Below are positions 1-8,337 of a DNA stretch of 64,000 bases, piece by piece. The notes under the pieces are model-generated. The model ran no database searches, was not told where the DNA came from, and worked only from the letters and a program-made list of their open reading frames with translations. Every line of letters begins with the position of its first letter. Positions within the stretch are counted from its first letter, which is position 1. The position numbers were made by a program, and so were the translations under genes. This stretch comes from PALSA-555 sp963731625 (GTDB lineage Bacteria; Actinomycetota; Acidimicrobiia; IMCC26256; PALSA-555), in assembly GCA_963731625.1 (NCBI GenBank), contig CAVSWH010000001.1:1054001-1118000 (forward strand), in the 5' to 3' direction.

Positions 1-706
1 ACCGAGGGCGCGACGCTGGTGTCGGTCGTGCCGACGACGCTCGCGCGGCTCCTCGACCGCGGGGCGCCGCTGCACCGCTACCGGCGCATCGTCGTCGGCG
101 GCGCGCCGTTCCCGCCCGCGCTGCGGGCGCGCGCCGAGGCCGCGGGCGCGCCGGTCGTCGACGCCTACGGGCTGAGCGAGACGGGCGGCGGCGTCGTCTT
201 TGACGGCTTCCCGATCCCCGGGGCGGGCGTCACGCTCGGCGGCGACGACGAGATCCTGATCCAGGGCCCGATGGTCATGCGCGGCTACCGCGACGACCCG
301 GGCGGGACCGCGGCGGCGCTGGGCGAGGACGGGTGGTTCCACACCGGCGACGTCGGGCACCGAGACGCCGACGGCGCGATCCGCCTCGTGGACCGCCGGC
401 GCGATCTGGTGATCACCGGCGGGGTGAACGTGAGCCCGACGGCGGTCGAGGCCGTCCTCGGCGACCATCCGCAGATCGCCGACGTCTGCGTCGCGGGCGC
501 GCCCGACGAGGAGTGGGGTGAGCGGGTGGTCGCCTTCGTCGTCCCGCCCCCGGGCGCGGCGACCCCCAGCCTCGAGGCGCTGCGCGACTTCGCGCGGATC
601 GCGCCTGCGGGCCGCGGAGCTGCCCCGCCAGGTCGTCGGCGTGGACGCCATCCCGCGCTCCGCGTCGGGCAAGGCGCACCGCCGCTCCCTGCCGACCCCG
701 CCCTGA
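1..706 (+). CDS. AMP-dependent acyl-CoA synthetase, C-terminal part (partial, frameshifted)
   Basis: The reading frame enters from the left edge, so the N-terminal part is outside the window. Visible adenylate-forming enzyme motifs are YGLSETGG (A5, adenine and acyl contact), GWFHTGD (A7) and DRRRDLVITGGVNV (hinge region A8). The terminal catalytic-lysine motif PRSASGK lies in another frame ending at 706, so a one-base shift must occur near 595-606, where the frame containing LRDFAR gives way to the frame containing LRAAELPRQVVG. The family activates a carboxylic acid with ATP and transfers it to CoA; the substrate cannot be read from this part, and a MenE-like or fatty-acid ligase are both possible. 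It lies 23 bp before the LigD gene on the same strand. The shift is probably a sequence error, because both halves are well conserved. Confidence 0.8.
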
Positions 707-729
707 CCCGGCGGTACGGTCGCTGGCCG

Positions 730-2166
730 ATGCCCCGGCGCGAGCCGCTCGCCGAGTACGACGCGAAGCGCGACTTCCACCAGACACCCGAGCCCGGCCC
801 CGCGCCCGGCGCGGCCGCACCGGGCGACGCGCCGCGCTTCGTCGTCCAGGAGCACCACGCCCGGGCGCTGCACTGGGACCTGCGCCTCGAGCACGACGGC
901 GTCCTCTGGTCGTGGGCGGTGCCGAAGGGCATCCCGATGCGCAACCGCCCGAACCACCTCGCGGTGCGCACCGAGGACCACCCGCTCGAGTACCTGAGCT
1001 TCGAGGGCCAGATCCCGACCGGCCAGTACGGCGCGGGCTCGATGGGCGTGTGGGACCGCGGCACCTACGACCCCGAGAAGCTCGAGGACGACGAGATCAT
1101 CCTCACGTTCCACGGCACGCGGGTGCGCGGCAAGTACGCGCTGTTCCACACCCACGACAACCAGTGGATGCTGCACCGGATGAGCCCGCCCGACGACCCG
1201 GCGCGCCAGGACATCCCGACGGGGCTCGCGCCGATGCTCGCCGTCGCCGGGGACCTGCCGCGCGACGACACCGGGTGGGCCTACGAGATGAAGTGGGACG
1301 GCATGCGCGTGCTGCTGCGCGTCGACGGTGGCCGCGTGCAGGCCACGTCGCGGGGCGGCAACGACGTCACGACGCGCTTCCCCGAGCTGCGCGGGCTCGG
1401 CGAGGCGCTCGGCTCGGTCGAGGCCGTGCTCGACGGGGAGGTCGTCGCGTTCGACGACGCCGGGCGGCCTCGCTTCGAGCGCCTCCAGCCGCGCATCCAC
1501 GTGGCCGCGCCCGCGAAGGCCCGCCAGCTCGCCGCCGAGAACCCGGTGGTCGCGATGCTCTTCGACGTGCTGTGGCTCGAGGGCCATTCCACGATGGGTC
1601 TCCCCTACCGGGAGCGCCGCCAGCTGCTCGAGCGCCTGTCCCTCACCGGCCCGGCCTGGCAGACCCCGCCGTCGCACGAGGGCGACGGCGCCGCGGTCCG
1701 TCAGACCGCCGAGGAGCTCGGCCTCGAAGGCGTGGTCGCCAAGCGCCTCGACAGCCCCTACCGACCGGGCGAGCGCTCGGACGCCTGGCGCAAGGTGAAG
1801 CTGGTCAACGGCCAGGAGTTCGTGGTCGGCGGCTGGCTGGCCGGGAAGGGCCGCCTCGCCGGCCAGCTCGGGTCGCTGCTCGTCGGGTACTACGACGACG
1901 ACGCAGCGCTGCGCTACGCGGGTCGGGTCGGCTCGGGGATCGACGACACGACCCGTGACCGCCTGACGGCCGCGCTCGCCGACCGGCGACGTGACACGTC
2001 GCCGTTCACCGCGACCCCGAAGCTCCCGGACCCCGTGTGGGTCGAGCCGGCGCTCGTCGTCCAGGTCGAGTTCGCCGAGTGGACGAGCGTCGGGTCGCTG
2101 CGCGCCCCGCGCTTCAAGGGGATCCGCGTCGACCAGGAGCCCGAGGCGGTGCGCCGAGAGCCGTGA
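730..2166 (+). CDS. ligD: LigD-type ATP-dependent DNA ligase (3'-phosphoesterase + ligase, no polymerase domain)
   Basis: The protein has 478 residues from ATG 730. The N-terminal part (about 35-150) is the LigD 3'-phosphoesterase domain, with FVVQEHHARALHWDLRLEHDG and the AVPKG segment. The ligase domain follows: nucleotidyl-lysine motif KWDG at about residues 188-191, motif III LDGEVVAFD, motif IV EGVVAKR and motif V WRKVKL, then a C-terminal OB fold. It seals nicked DNA with ATP, typically in Ku-dependent end joining. The primase-polymerase domain of full LigD and a ku gene are both absent here, so polymerase function may be encoded elsewhere. A TACGGT box lies 9 bases before the start, so the transcript may be nearly leaderless. 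Confidence 0.9.
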   Translation: MPRREPLAEYDAKRDFHQTPEPGPAPGAAAPGDAPRFVVQEHHARALHWDLRLEHDGVLWSWAVPKGIPMRNRPNHLAVRTEDHPLEYLSFEGQIPTGQYGAGSMGVWDRGTYDPEKLEDDEIILTFHGTRVRGKYALFHTHDNQWMLHRMSPPDDPARQDIPTGLAPMLAVAGDLPRDDTGWAYEMKWDGMRVLLRVDGGRVQATSRGGNDVTTRFPELRGLGEALGSVEAVLDGEVVAFDDAGRPRFERLQPRIHVAAPAKARQLAAENPVVAMLFDVLWLEGHSTMGLPYRERRQLLERLSLTGPAWQTPPSHEGDGAAVRQTAEELGLEGVVAKRLDSPYRPGERSDAWRKVKLVNGQEFVVGGWLAGKGRLAGQLGSLLVGYYDDDAALRYAGRVGSGIDDTTRDRLTAALADRRRDTSPFTATPKLPDPVWVEPALVVQVEFAEWTSVGSLRAPRFKGIRVDQEPEAVRREP

Positions 2167-2170
2167 CGGG

Positions 2171-2896
2171 TCAGCGCGTCGTGACGGTGGTGGGCGCGCT
2201 CGTCGGCGCGGTGGTCGGCGCCGTCTGGATGCCGACGCTCGGGACCGTGGTCGTGGTCGTCGGCGGGGGCGGTGGCGGCGGCGGGAACTGCGCGCACCAG
2301 TTGTAGTGATTGGCGGTCGACTCGTCGACCGCGTCGGACGCGTCACAGCCGAGGTTCAGCAGGTACGGCGGCGTGCACGACACCATCCGGCAGGCGATCG
2401 GCCCGACGAAGAGGATGCCGGTGTTGCACTGCCCGTAGCGGAAGTAGTTGCAGTAGACGCGACGCGTGTTGCAGTCGCCGGCGCACCGACACGGGGAGCA
2501 GCCGTAGCAGAACCCCGTGTTGCCGTAGCCGGGGCCGCAGCAGACCTGGTTGCAGTCGATGTAGTAGCGGGGCGCGCCGTAGCAGAAGAAGGAGCCGTCG
2601 GCCCGCCACCAGCCCGCGGGGAGCGTGTTCGGCGGGCACGCGTTCACCCCGCCGTTGAGCGTGCAGCAGAAGTCGGTGTACCCGTCGGTGCAGAGCGTCC
2701 CGCCGGGGCAGTCCGTGACGACCTGGTAGGGAGCGCCCTGGCAGCCGGCCACCGCGACGCCGCCGACCGCGACGGCGGAGCCGAACAGCGTCGTGCGGGC
2801 GATGAAGCTGCGCCGGCTCAGCTTCGCGTCGAGCACCCCGCTCATCTTCGAGACGAGCCAGTTCCCCCAGGCGGTGCCCCAGCTCGGTTCGCTCAC
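2171..2896 (-). CDS. Tat-exported cysteine-rich lipoprotein, methylamine dehydrogenase light chain (MauA)-like
   Basis: The protein has 241 residues from GTG 2896, preceded by GGAGG. An N-terminal cytoplasmic stretch leads to a twin-arginine motif (SRRSFIART), a hydrophobic segment and a lipobox-like VAGC, so it is probably exported folded and may be lipidated. The mature part holds about 20 cysteines and segments resembling the MauA small subunit: CPPNT, a tryptophan pair followed by RADGSFFC, and YYIDCNQVCCG. A proline run and a Thr/Pro-rich tail end the protein. In true MauA two tryptophans are cross-linked into TTQ; a convincing partner for the second one is not visible here, and no mauB or mauG gene is near. 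The start overlaps the stop of the MauE-like gene by 4 bp. The similarity is to the fold; catalytic function is unknown. Confidence 0.72.
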   Translation of the reverse strand: MSEPSWGTAWGNWLVSKMSGVLDAKLSRRSFIARTTLFGSAVAVGGVAVAGCQGAPYQVVTDCPGGTLCTDGYTDFCCTLNGGVNACPPNTLPAGWWRADGSFFCYGAPRYYIDCNQVCCGPGYGNTGFCYGCSPCRCAGDCNTRRVYCNYFRYGQCNTGILFVGPIACRMVSCTPPYLLNLGCDASDAVDESTANHYNWCAQFPPPPPPPPTTTTTVPSVGIQTAPTTAPTSAPTTVTTR

Positions 2897-3423
2897 GATC
2901 GTCCCCCTCCGTGCACGAGGACCAGGACCCGCGGCAGCTCCGTCAAGGCAAGGTAGGCGAACGCGACGCCGCAGAGGAGCAGCGTCAGGAACGGCACGCC
3001 GGCAAGCGGCTGGTGCTGGACCACCGTGCCGATGCCCACGCCGGGTTGCACGGCCACGGCGACGGCCGCCGCCGCGGCCGCGGCGGTGAGCACGACGTGC
3101 AGCCGCGTCGGCGGGCTGTCCTCCTTCCCGAAGCACCCGCACGTGGCCAAGGGCGTGTGGTGACGCAGCGCCCGCGCGACGAACCCGGCGAAGGCGACGT
3201 AGGAGAGAGCGACGAGGACCGCGGTCACGCGGCTCCCCGTGGCGAGGGCCGCCGCACCGAGGACCGCCTCGACGAGGCCGCCGACGCGGACGACCAGCCG
3301 CGAGGCGGGCACGCCGCTCTCGCGCAGCGCCGTGGCCGTGTCGTCCGGGTGGACGCTCTTCAGGAGCCCACCGGCGACGAGCAGCGCCGAGGCGATCGCG
3401 AAGGGACCGGCGGCGGGGGTCAC
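2893..3423 (-). CDS. MauE-like membrane protein (DoxX/MauE superfamily)
   Basis: The protein has 176 residues from GTG 3423. It is mostly hydrophobic with four predicted membrane spans: about residues 4-16 continuing into a loop, then roughly 35-75, 95-115 and 130-150. The conserved MauE-type motif ATCGCFGKED sits near the middle. In the methylamine dehydrogenase system MauE is needed, with MauD, to form disulfides in the light chain, which fits the cysteine-rich product encoded immediately downstream. It overlaps the upstream gene (stop 3420) and the downstream MauA-like gene by 4 bp each, so the three are translationally coupled. The family call is firm; the role in disulfide formation is inferred from known Mau biology. 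Confidence 0.78.
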   Translation of the reverse strand: MTPAAGPFAIASALLVAGGLLKSVHPDDTATALRESGVPASRLVVRVGGLVEAVLGAAALATGSRVTAVLVALSYVAFAGFVARALRHHTPLATCGCFGKEDSPPTRLHVVLTAAAAAAAVAVAVQPGVGIGTVVQHQPLAGVPFLTLLLCGVAFAYLALTELPRVLVLVHGGGRS

Positions 3424-3926
3424 GGGGTCGCGGAGGGGTCGATGACGATGTTGGCGAGCACCTGGTCGACACCGGGCGCGACCTGGGTTCGGTTGGTGTA
3501 GGCGCCGAGGACCACGTAGAGGCAGAACGCGCGGGTGGCCTCGTGGAAGAAGTGCTGGTAACCGCCCTGCCCGACGATGCGACGCTGCAGCACGTTCGGC
3601 GCGAAGTCGTCGGGGTCGATCGCCCGCGGCAGGCCGACCGCCCCGAAGAGCGCGCTGGCCGCGTTCGCCGGCGCGAACTCCTTCAGCACGACGATCGAAT
3701 CGTTGGCGCCGAGGTCCTCGACGGCGTCGCTGGCGTAGTCGGCGACGTTGGCCGGCAGCGGGATCGTGGCGACGTGGAGCACCGGGAAGGTCTGCGCCCC
3801 GGGTGGCGCCGCCGGTCCCACGTTGTCCTCCGCCGCGACCTCGCCGTGCGCGGGCCGGCGGAAGATCCGGCCCTCCCAGCCGGGCGGTGTCGTCACGCTG
3901 AGGCCGTGCGCGGCCAGCGACGGCAT
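3420..3926 (-). CDS. conserved hypothetical protein of the Mau-like block
   Basis: The protein has 168 residues from ATG 3926. It has no signal peptide or membrane span. It opens with a short strand-rich section (LSVTTPPGWEGRIFRR) and ends with FCLYVVLGAYTNR and an Asp/Pro tail, giving the look of a small alpha/beta protein. I do not recognise a characterised family. Its stop codon overlaps the MauE-like start by 4 bp, and its own ATG overlaps the previous stop in a TGATG arrangement. This coupling says it is made together with the MauA/MauE/MauD-like proteins; a cytoplasmic chaperone or accessory for the cysteine-rich product before Tat export is one possibility, but that is conjecture. Confidence 0.65.
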   Translation of the reverse strand: MPSLAAHGLSVTTPPGWEGRIFRRPAHGEVAAEDNVGPAAPPGAQTFPVLHVATIPLPANVADYASDAVEDLGANDSIVVLKEFAPANAASALFGAVGLPRAIDPDDFAPNVLQRRIVGQGGYQHFFHEATRAFCLYVVLGAYTNRTQVAPGVDQVLANIVIDPSATP

Positions 3927-4531
3927 CACGCACCGACCACGAGAGCCACAAGGCTCACAGCCGCAACCACGCCCAGGCACCCTAGGGCCAGCACGCGCGC
4001 GCGGCCGGCCCAGCCGGCGGCCCGTCGCAGCACCCGTCGAATCCCCTCCGGGTCGCGCACCCGCCGCATCGCCAGGAGGGGCAGCGAGCGGACGAGCCCG
4101 AAGGTGGCGCCCACCACCGCGCCGCCGAGCACCGAGCCGGTGAGCACCGCAAGGAGCAGCGCCACGTAGACGGTCGCGGTGGTGACGATGGTGACGACGC
4201 CGAGCCCGAGCTGGAACCCGAACCCGCTCCCGTAGACCCAGCCGCGGTAGTGGGCGAGCCAGTTCTCGTTCACCTGCCGGTGCACGGTCGGGAGCGTGAG
4301 GCCCGGGACCGGGACGTCGAAGGCGAGGCCGGCGACACACGCCACCACAACGGTGATCCCGACCGCGAGTGTCGACGGGTCGGCGAGCGCGCGCACACCC
4401 ACCCCGAGCGCCCCCGCGAGCGCGCCGATGAGCGCGCCGCCCGCCGTCGACGCGACGAGGTACCACCCCATCGTCCGTCCCCATCGTGTCCTGCGGGCCC
4501 GCTCCCCGAGCGGGGTGATGCTCGCGAGCAT
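3926..4531 (-). CDS. multi-span membrane protein of the Mau-like block
   Basis: The protein has 201 residues from ATG 4531, which follows a GAGG ribosome site 8 bases upstream. Hydrophobic stretches at about residues 21-46, 55-72, 107-130, 131-152 and 178-200 suggest four or five membrane spans. Between the second and third is a conserved-looking polar loop (RQVNENWLAHYRGWVYG). No cysteine or metal-binding motif indicates a catalytic role. It lies between the thioredoxin-like and MauE-like genes and its stop overlaps the next start by one base. Function unknown; a scaffold or transporter for the system is possible. Confidence 0.65.
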   Translation of the reverse strand: MLASITPLGERARRTRWGRTMGWYLVASTAGGALIGALAGALGVGVRALADPSTLAVGITVVVACVAGLAFDVPVPGLTLPTVHRQVNENWLAHYRGWVYGSGFGFQLGLGVVTIVTTATVYVALLLAVLTGSVLGGAVVGATFGLVRSLPLLAMRRVRDPEGIRRVLRRAAGWAGRARVLALGCLGVVAAVSLVALVVGA

Positions 4532-4540
4532 CGACTCGCC

Positions 4541-4618
4541 TCAGGGCGACCACGACGATCGGAGCCCGGCGACGGCCGCCACCACGACGCCCGCGACGGT
4601 GACCGCGAGGGGCGTCAC
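4541..4618 (-). CDS. candidate 25-residue single-span membrane microprotein
   Basis: GTG at 4618 overlaps the TGA of the MauD-like gene by 4 bp (GTGA), the same junction seen repeatedly in this block. The frame encodes 25 residues: a start, then TPLAVTVAGVVVAAVAG as one hydrophobic span, then a short tail LRSSWSP and TGA. The next gene starts 9 bp after the stop. The overlap and clean membrane-span composition support it being translated. Its shortness leaves open that it is a relic, a coupling device, or the start of the next protein separated by a sequence error. Confidence 0.4.
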   Translation of the reverse strand: MTPLAVTVAGVVVAAVAGLRSSWSP

Positions 4619-5361
4619 TGCGGTCGTGTGGCGTCGGAGCCCGACGGTCGGGGCGCGTCGACGCCCTGGTAGAGGCTCGGGTCGCCCGGCTGGATGCCGG
4701 CCCGGCGCAGCTCGGCGTCCGTGTCCTCGGCGCGGTCGGCGTCGCGGGACCGGCGGCGGCGCCGGCGAGCGAGGCCGGCGTCCTCGAGCGCCTGCTCGAG
4801 CATCCCGCCGAGCTGCTCCCACGTGCCCGCCGCGCCCTCCCCGACGATCGCCCCGCTCGGACCGTCCACGTACACGAAGTACGGGGCGACCGGGACCTCG
4901 TACTCGTCCCACGCGGCGCTCGACATCACCACAGGCACGTCCCGGGGCGCGAACTTCGAGAGACGCGCCGGGCTCTCGGCCTCCGAGCCCTTCGTCACGG
5001 CGACGAGGCGCGCCTGCCCCGGGACCCGCAGGCGCGGCTGGGCGAACGCCGACCAGAACCCGGCGCACGTCGTGCAGCCGCTGGTGAGGAACGCGACGAG
5101 CGTGGGATGGGACACATCGACGACGCCGATGCTGACGGCGTCACCGGTCGGCGTCTCCCCCGAGATGTCGGCGGCCCGCCGGGCCGTCTCGGGCAGTCGC
5201 ACCCGGTCGGCGTCGGCGATCGCCGGTGCCTCGTCCGGGTCGAGGCTCACGCCGAGCTGGTGCAGCCCCCGGAGGATCTCGGCGTGGCTGCGCAGGAGCC
5301 CGGCGACGAGCACGCCGAGCAGCGCGACGACGACCGCGAGCAGCAGCACGAGGATCGACAC
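4615..5361 (-). CDS. MauD-like membrane-anchored thioredoxin-fold protein
   Basis: The protein has 248 residues from GTG 5361. Residues 2-24 form a single N-terminal membrane anchor; a thioredoxin-like domain follows with the redox pair C96-x-x-C99 in FLTSGCTTCAGFW, a cis-proline-like VAPYF segment near residue 160, and an Arg-rich C-terminal tail. The length and anchor match MauD/TlpA-type proteins, which act outside the membrane on disulfides. With the MauE-like protein it probably forms and corrects the many disulfides of the cysteine-rich lipoprotein encoded downstream. Its stop overlaps the 25-residue frame. Family level is firm, the partner is inferred from gene order. Confidence 0.78.
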   Translation of the reverse strand: MSILVLLLAVVVALLGVLVAGLLRSHAEILRGLHQLGVSLDPDEAPAIADADRVRLPETARRAADISGETPTGDAVSIGVVDVSHPTLVAFLTSGCTTCAGFWSAFAQPRLRVPGQARLVAVTKGSEAESPARLSKFAPRDVPVVMSSAAWDEYEVPVAPYFVYVDGPSGAIVGEGAAGTWEQLGGMLEQALEDAGLARRRRRRSRDADRAEDTDAELRRAGIQPGDPSLYQGVDAPRPSGSDATRPQ

Positions 5362-5409
5362 GCCTGCGCAGTCTGGCAGAGCAGCCCGCGGGAGCTGCGA
5401 CGCGGGGCG

Positions 5410-5787
5410 TCAGGCGTCGCGCAGCGCTTCCTTCCAGGCGCGGAAGCGACCGTGGGTGCGGCCGTCGGGCCCGACGCCCTCCCCGTTCCCGTCCGGTCGG
5501 AGTCGGAACTGGTACGCCTCCCCGGTGTCGGCGGCGATCGCCGCGTAGCGGGCGTCCGCGCCCGCCGCCGGCCCGGCGCGCCAGAGCAGGAACCGGCCGA
5601 TGCGTCGCTTGTACGCGACGAGGGGGACACCGAAGTCCGAGCCGAGGCTCGCCAGGTCGGCGGGCGCCTCGACCCAGCGCTCGGCCGGGATCAGGAAGTC
5701 CCGCTGCGGCGTCGCGGGCAGCTCGTCGGTGTGCCAGTCACGCTCGGTCGCGGGACGCTGCTCAGCGGGCACGGGCATCGCGCTCAT
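5410..5787 (-). CDS. small hypothetical protein, first gene of the Mau-like block
   Basis: The protein has 125 residues from ATG 5787 (a second ATG is at 5778). It is soluble, without signal peptide or cysteines. The C-terminal half has strand-like sections (YAAIAADTGEAYQFRLR) and a GRTHGRFRAWKEAL end. I do not recognise a family. It is 48 bp upstream of the MauD-like gene in the same direction, so it may be the promoter-proximal gene of that operon; the facing aldolase-like gene starts 61 bp away. Confidence 0.5.
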   Translation of the reverse strand: MSAMPVPAEQRPATERDWHTDELPATPQRDFLIPAERWVEAPADLASLGSDFGVPLVAYKRRIGRFLLWRAGPAAGADARYAAIAADTGEAYQFRLRPDGNGEGVGPDGRTHGRFRAWKEALRDA

Positions 5788-5848
5788 CGTCGCGCGCCGA
5801 CGACGGGTCCCAGCGCAGCGCCGGAGGGCCCCGTGTCATGCTGCGGGC

Positions 5849-6853
5849 GTGCCGTCGGTGCCCGAGCTCGCCACGCCGGCGCTCGTCGTCGACGGCGCCG
5901 CGCTGCGCCACAACCTCGACGCGATGGCGGCGGCACTCCCCGGCCCACGCTGTCGACCCCACGTCAAGGCGCACAAGACGACCGCCCTCGCCCGCGCGCA
6001 GTGCGCCGTGGGCCACACGACCTTCACGTGTGCCACCCCGCGCGAGGTGATCGGCATGGCGCGCGCCGGGCTCGGCGACGACCTGCTCCTGGCGAACGAG
6101 GTCGTCGACCCGACACGCCTCGCGGCCCTCGCCGCGCTCGACGCCCGGGTGACGGTCGCCGTCGACTCGTCGGCGACGGTCGCCGCCGCGGCCACGGCCG
6201 GGATCCGGGAGTGCCTGATCGACGTGAACGTGGGCCTGCCGCGCTGCGGGTGCGAGCCCGACGACGCGGGTCGCGTCGCCGAGGAGGCGACGGGGCACGG
6301 CATGACGGTGCGCGGCGTCATGGGGTACGAGGGCCACGTCGTCGGGCTCGAGGACCGTGCCGAGCGGGTCCGCCAGACGGCCGAGTGCATGGAGCGCCTC
6401 GCCCGGGCCCACGACCTCGTGGGCGGGCCGCTGATCTCGGCCGGCGGCACGGGCACCTACGACCTCAACGAGCTCGCGACCGAGATCCAGGCGGGGTCGT
6501 ACGCGCTGATGGACACGGCGTACGGCGCCCTCGGGCTGCCGTTCCGGCGCGCCCTGTCGGTGCAGGCGACGGTGATCTCGCGCAACGAGCGCGACGGGTT
6601 CGCGGTCGCCGACTGCGGACTCAAGGCACTGGGAATGGACCACGGCAACCCGACGATCGACGAGGCGCTCGTGTGGTTCTGCTCCGACGAGCACGTCACC
6701 TTCTCGCGCGAGCGCGGCCTGCCCGCCGTCGGCGAGCGGATCGCCGTCTGGCCGGCGCACGTCGACCCGACGATCGCGTACCACGAGCAGCTGCACATCG
6801 CCGAGGGCGACGAGGTCGTCGACACGTGGGCCATCGACCTGCGCGGCTGGTAA
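5849..6853 (+). CDS. fold-type III PLP enzyme, D-threonine aldolase / D-serine dehydratase-like
   Basis: The protein has 334 residues from GTG 5849 (GTG 5858 is an alternative). The N-terminal alanine-racemase-like barrel carries the cofactor lysine in RPHVKAHKT (K40 in this numbering). The C-terminal beta domain holds a metal-site motif H304-x-D306. In this family HxD is typical of D-threonine aldolases, whereas D-serine dehydratases usually show HxC, so an aldolase that splits D-beta-hydroxy amino acids to glycine and an aldehyde is favoured. It is followed 17 bp later by an amidase, suggesting amino acid or amide catabolism. Subfamily assignment is inference from one motif. Confidence 0.8.
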   Translation: MPSVPELATPALVVDGAALRHNLDAMAAALPGPRCRPHVKAHKTTALARAQCAVGHTTFTCATPREVIGMARAGLGDDLLLANEVVDPTRLAALAALDARVTVAVDSSATVAAAATAGIRECLIDVNVGLPRCGCEPDDAGRVAEEATGHGMTVRGVMGYEGHVVGLEDRAERVRQTAECMERLARAHDLVGGPLISAGGTGTYDLNELATEIQAGSYALMDTAYGALGLPFRRALSVQATVISRNERDGFAVADCGLKALGMDHGNPTIDEALVWFCSDEHVTFSRERGLPAVGERIAVWPAHVDPTIAYHEQLHIAEGDEVVDTWAIDLRGW

Positions 6854-6858
6854 GGGAC

Positions 6859-6864
6859 TAGCGT
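6859..6864 (+). promoter_or_regulatory. -10 box of a probable leaderless promoter for the amidase
   Basis: TAGCGT lies 6 bases before ATG 6871, the spacing expected if transcription starts at the start codon. No ribosome site is seen. It sits in the 17-bp gap after the aldolase-like gene, so the amidase may be transcribed separately as well as by readthrough. Confidence 0.4.
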
Positions 6865-6870
6865 CACGCC

Positions 6871-8334
6871 ATGAGCGACGACCTGGCGTTCCTCGATGCG
6901 CTCGCGCAAGCCGATCTCGTGCGGCAGGGAACGGTGACGCCGGCCGAGCTCGTCGACGCCGCGATCACGCGTGTCGAGAAGCTCAACCCGGAGCTCAACG
7001 CGGTGATCCACCCGCGCTTCGACGCGGCGAGCGCCGAGGCGGCGGGTGCGCTGCCCGACGGTCCGCTGCGCGGCGTGCCGATCGTCATCAAGGACCTCGA
7101 CGGCTCCACGAAGGGTGACCCGCTCCACTACGGGAACCAGGCGCTGAAGGCCGCGGGCGGCGCGCCGACCACGACACCTGGCTGGTCGAGCGTCTCCGCG
7201 CCGCGGGGTGCGTCGTGATCGGCAAGACGAACACGCCCGAGTTCGGGCTCATGCCGACGACCGAGCCGACCGCGTACGGGCCCACACGCAACCCGTGGAA
7301 CACGGACCACGGCGTGGGCGGGTCGAGCGGCGGGTCCGGCGCGGCGGTCGCGTCGGGCATGGTCCCGGTCGGGCACGCCGGTGACGGCGGCGGCTCGATC
7401 CGGATCCCGGCGAGCGCCTGCGGGCTCTTCGGCCTGAAGCCGACACGCGGTCGCGTGTCGCTCGGCCCGGACGTCGGGGAGGCATGGGCAGGCCTCGTCG
7501 TGCGGCACGCGGTGACCCGGACCGTGCGTGACAGCGCGACGGTGCTCGACGCGATCGCCGGTCCGATGCCGGGTGATCCCTACTACGCGCCGCCGCCCGC
7601 CCGGCCGTTCGCCGCGGAGGTGGGCGTCGACCCGGGTCGGCTGCGCATCGGCGTGAAGACGACCGCGCCAGCCAACATGGGGGCGACGGACGAGGAGTGT
7701 GTCTCGGCGGCGCGCGACGCCGCCGACCTGCTCGCGTCGCTCGGCCACGAGGTCGTCGACGCCGCGCCGGGCGCGCTCGACGACGACGCGCTCGATGGCC
7801 CAGTTCACGGTCGTGCTGACGACGAGCGTCGTCCACGACGTGGAGGACGTCGCGCGGGTGATCGGCCGCGACGTCACACCCGACGACGTCGAGCCGCTCA
7901 CCTGGGCCTACTACGAGGCGGGCCTGCAGAACACGGCCGCCCAGTACCTGGACGCCCTCGCCGCCGCGCACACGTGGTCGCGTCGGGTCGCGACCTGGTG
8001 GGAGCCCACCGCCCGCGGCGGCGACGGCTTCGACCTGCTGCTCACCCCGACAATGGCCGAGCCGCCGCCGCAGATCGGCGACGTCGTCGGCACCCGCGAG
8101 GACCCCTGGCGCGGCATGGCCCGCGCGTCGGCGTTCGCGGGCTACACCGCGCCGTTCAACGTCACCGGCCAGCCGGCGATGTCGGTGCCGCTCACCTGGG
8201 AGGCGTCCCGCAACCTGCCGATCGGGGTGCAGCTCGTCGCGGCCTACGCCCGCGAGGACCTCCTCTTCCGCGTCGCGTCCCAGCTCGAGGCGGCTCGCCC
8301 CTGGGCTGATCGGCGCCCCGTCGTCCACGCCTGA
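6871..8334 (+). CDS. amidase-signature enzyme, interrupted by two single-base frameshifts
   Basis: Three consecutive frames together give one amidase of about 485 residues. The first (from ATG 6871) carries the catalytic lysine region RGVPIVIKDL; the second, entered near 7165-7172, carries VIGKTNTPEFG and the signature GGSSGGSGAAVASG with the cis-serine region DGGGSIRIPAS; the third, entered near 7790, carries the C-terminal domain through MSVPLTWE to the TGA at 8334. The family hydrolyses amides with a Ser-cisSer-Lys triad. All catalytic elements are intact, so the two shifts look like sequence errors, though decay cannot be excluded. It sits between the aldolase-like gene and the AtuA pair. 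Substrate unknown. Confidence 0.8.
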
Positions 8335-8337
8335 GCC

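Noticed and set aside
2171..2896. Calling the cysteine-rich protein a functional methylamine dehydrogenase light chain
   Set aside because: The heavy-chain gene, MauG and a convincing second TTQ tryptophan are missing; only a MauA-like scaffold is supported.
5107..6861. A 584-residue plus-strand frame spanning the MauD-like and aldolase-like genes
   Set aside because: It crosses genes on both strands and is Arg/Pro-rich without domains; a shadow frame.
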